DNA from: Cornus controversa
Taxonomy: Eukaryota > Streptophyta > Magnoliopsida > Cornales > Cornaceae
Length of the DNA stretch: 64,000 nucleotides
Assembly: GCA_026545225.1 (NCBI GenBank)
Contig: CM048845.1
Coordinates: forward strand, 78,082,533-78,146,532
Reading direction: 5' to 3'
In this document: positions 63,431 to 64,000 of the stretch, piece after piece
Layout: each line of letters begins with the position of its first letter
Position numbering within the stretch: the first letter of the stretch is position 1
Made by a program: the position numbers and the translations under genes
The notes under the pieces: model-generated
The model's input: the letters and a program-made list of their open reading frames with translations, nothing else
What the model was told of the DNA's origin: nothing
The model's database searches: none

Positions 63431-64000
63431 CATATAACCCATCACTCTATAAAAATATATTTGTAACCAAATCAAACCCATTATACCACTAAATTTTTTT
63501 ATTCTTTGATTTTTTTTTTTGTACTTTTGATGAACAAAATTTAAATAGAATAATAAATATTAGAGAAAGGAAATTAAAGAAAAATGTATTTCACGAAAAT
63601 TCTCAAATAATTTAAACATTAGAGAAAATTGTATTTCATGAAAATTCCTTTAAAATAAATGACAGAATAATATATAGACTACATGATAATCAATTATTCT
63701 TTTGCTAGTTTTTTTTAAAAAAAAAATTCTAAATACAGTAATGTGTATTTATTTTATTATACCCCTTCACTCTATAAAAATATTTTTGTAGCCAAATCAA
63801 ACTCATTATACCACCAAAATTTAGTTTTCATTTTTTATTTTTGTACTCTTGCCAAACAAAATTTAAATAGAATAATAAATATTAGAGAAAAGAAATTAAA
63901 GAAAAAATGTATTTCACAAAAATTCTCAAATAACTTAAATATTAGAGAAAACTGTATTTCATGAAAATTCCTTAAAAATAAATGATAGAATAATATAAAG
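63431..64000. repeat. 326-bp tandem duplication running to the window edge
   Basis: The segment from CACTCTATAAAAATATATTT (about 63442) is repeated from about 63768 with high similarity (shared CAAAATTTAAATAGAATAAT and TGTATTTCATGAAAATTCCT). The second copy runs to the end of the window, so more copies may follow. Confidence 0.85.

Overview
The window looks like nuclear DNA of a eudicot plant. It is AT-rich, its genes are split by many GT-AG introns, and it holds plant transposon families (RTE-type LINE, Copia and Tat-like Gypsy LTR pieces, hAT and Mutator-like MITEs). I cannot name the species. I found three complete conserved protein-coding genes, all on the minus strand, and rebuilt each exon by exon with consistent reading phase.

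Region by region: (1) 3.36-9.90 kb is a type I inositol polyphosphate 5-phosphatase, 10 exons, 628 aa, with one apparent GC-AG intron. (2) 10-18 kb is intergenic, with a Copia-type LTR remnant at 13.6 kb, a small foldback MITE at 16.7 kb and a possible gene-start fragment near 15.5 kb. (3) 18.09-26.88 kb is a TOM2A-like four-pass membrane protein, 6 coding exons, 278 aa, with a C-terminal CaaX-like motif; its second intron carries a decayed RTE LINE of about 2.8 kb in opposite orientation. (4) 28.5-36.5 kb is a transposon cluster: two MITEs, a DAHP-synthase gene fragment, and a 5.2 kb non-autonomous LTR retrotransposon with three tandem-repeat blocks, an antisense remnant of a gypsy accessory ORF and an intronless enolase fragment. 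(5) 37.30-41.79 kb is a giant foldback element made of two 2.2-2.3 kb inverted arms built from ~117 bp tandem repeats, flanked by a perfect 9-bp target duplication, which points to a Mutator-like (MULE) origin. (6) 42.4-49.9 kb holds further MITEs and a dead hAT transposase end. (7) 50.24-56.57 kb is an APRR2-like GARP transcription factor with a pseudo-receiver domain, 11 coding exons, 559 aa, with a LINE 3' fragment just upstream of its start codon. (8) 57.8-64 kb is intergenic, with a hAT-like MITE (8-bp target duplication), a small MULE-like MITE (9-10 bp duplication) and a 326-bp tandem duplication at the window edge.

The three genes (phosphoinositide signalling, a tonoplast tetraspanin-like protein, a pigment/chloroplast regulator) have no obvious joint pathway; they are ordinary neighbours separated by transposon-rich DNA. 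The most unusual structure is the foldback element at 37.3-41.8 kb. Next is the nested cluster at 30-36.5 kb, which has collected fragments of two host metabolic genes.
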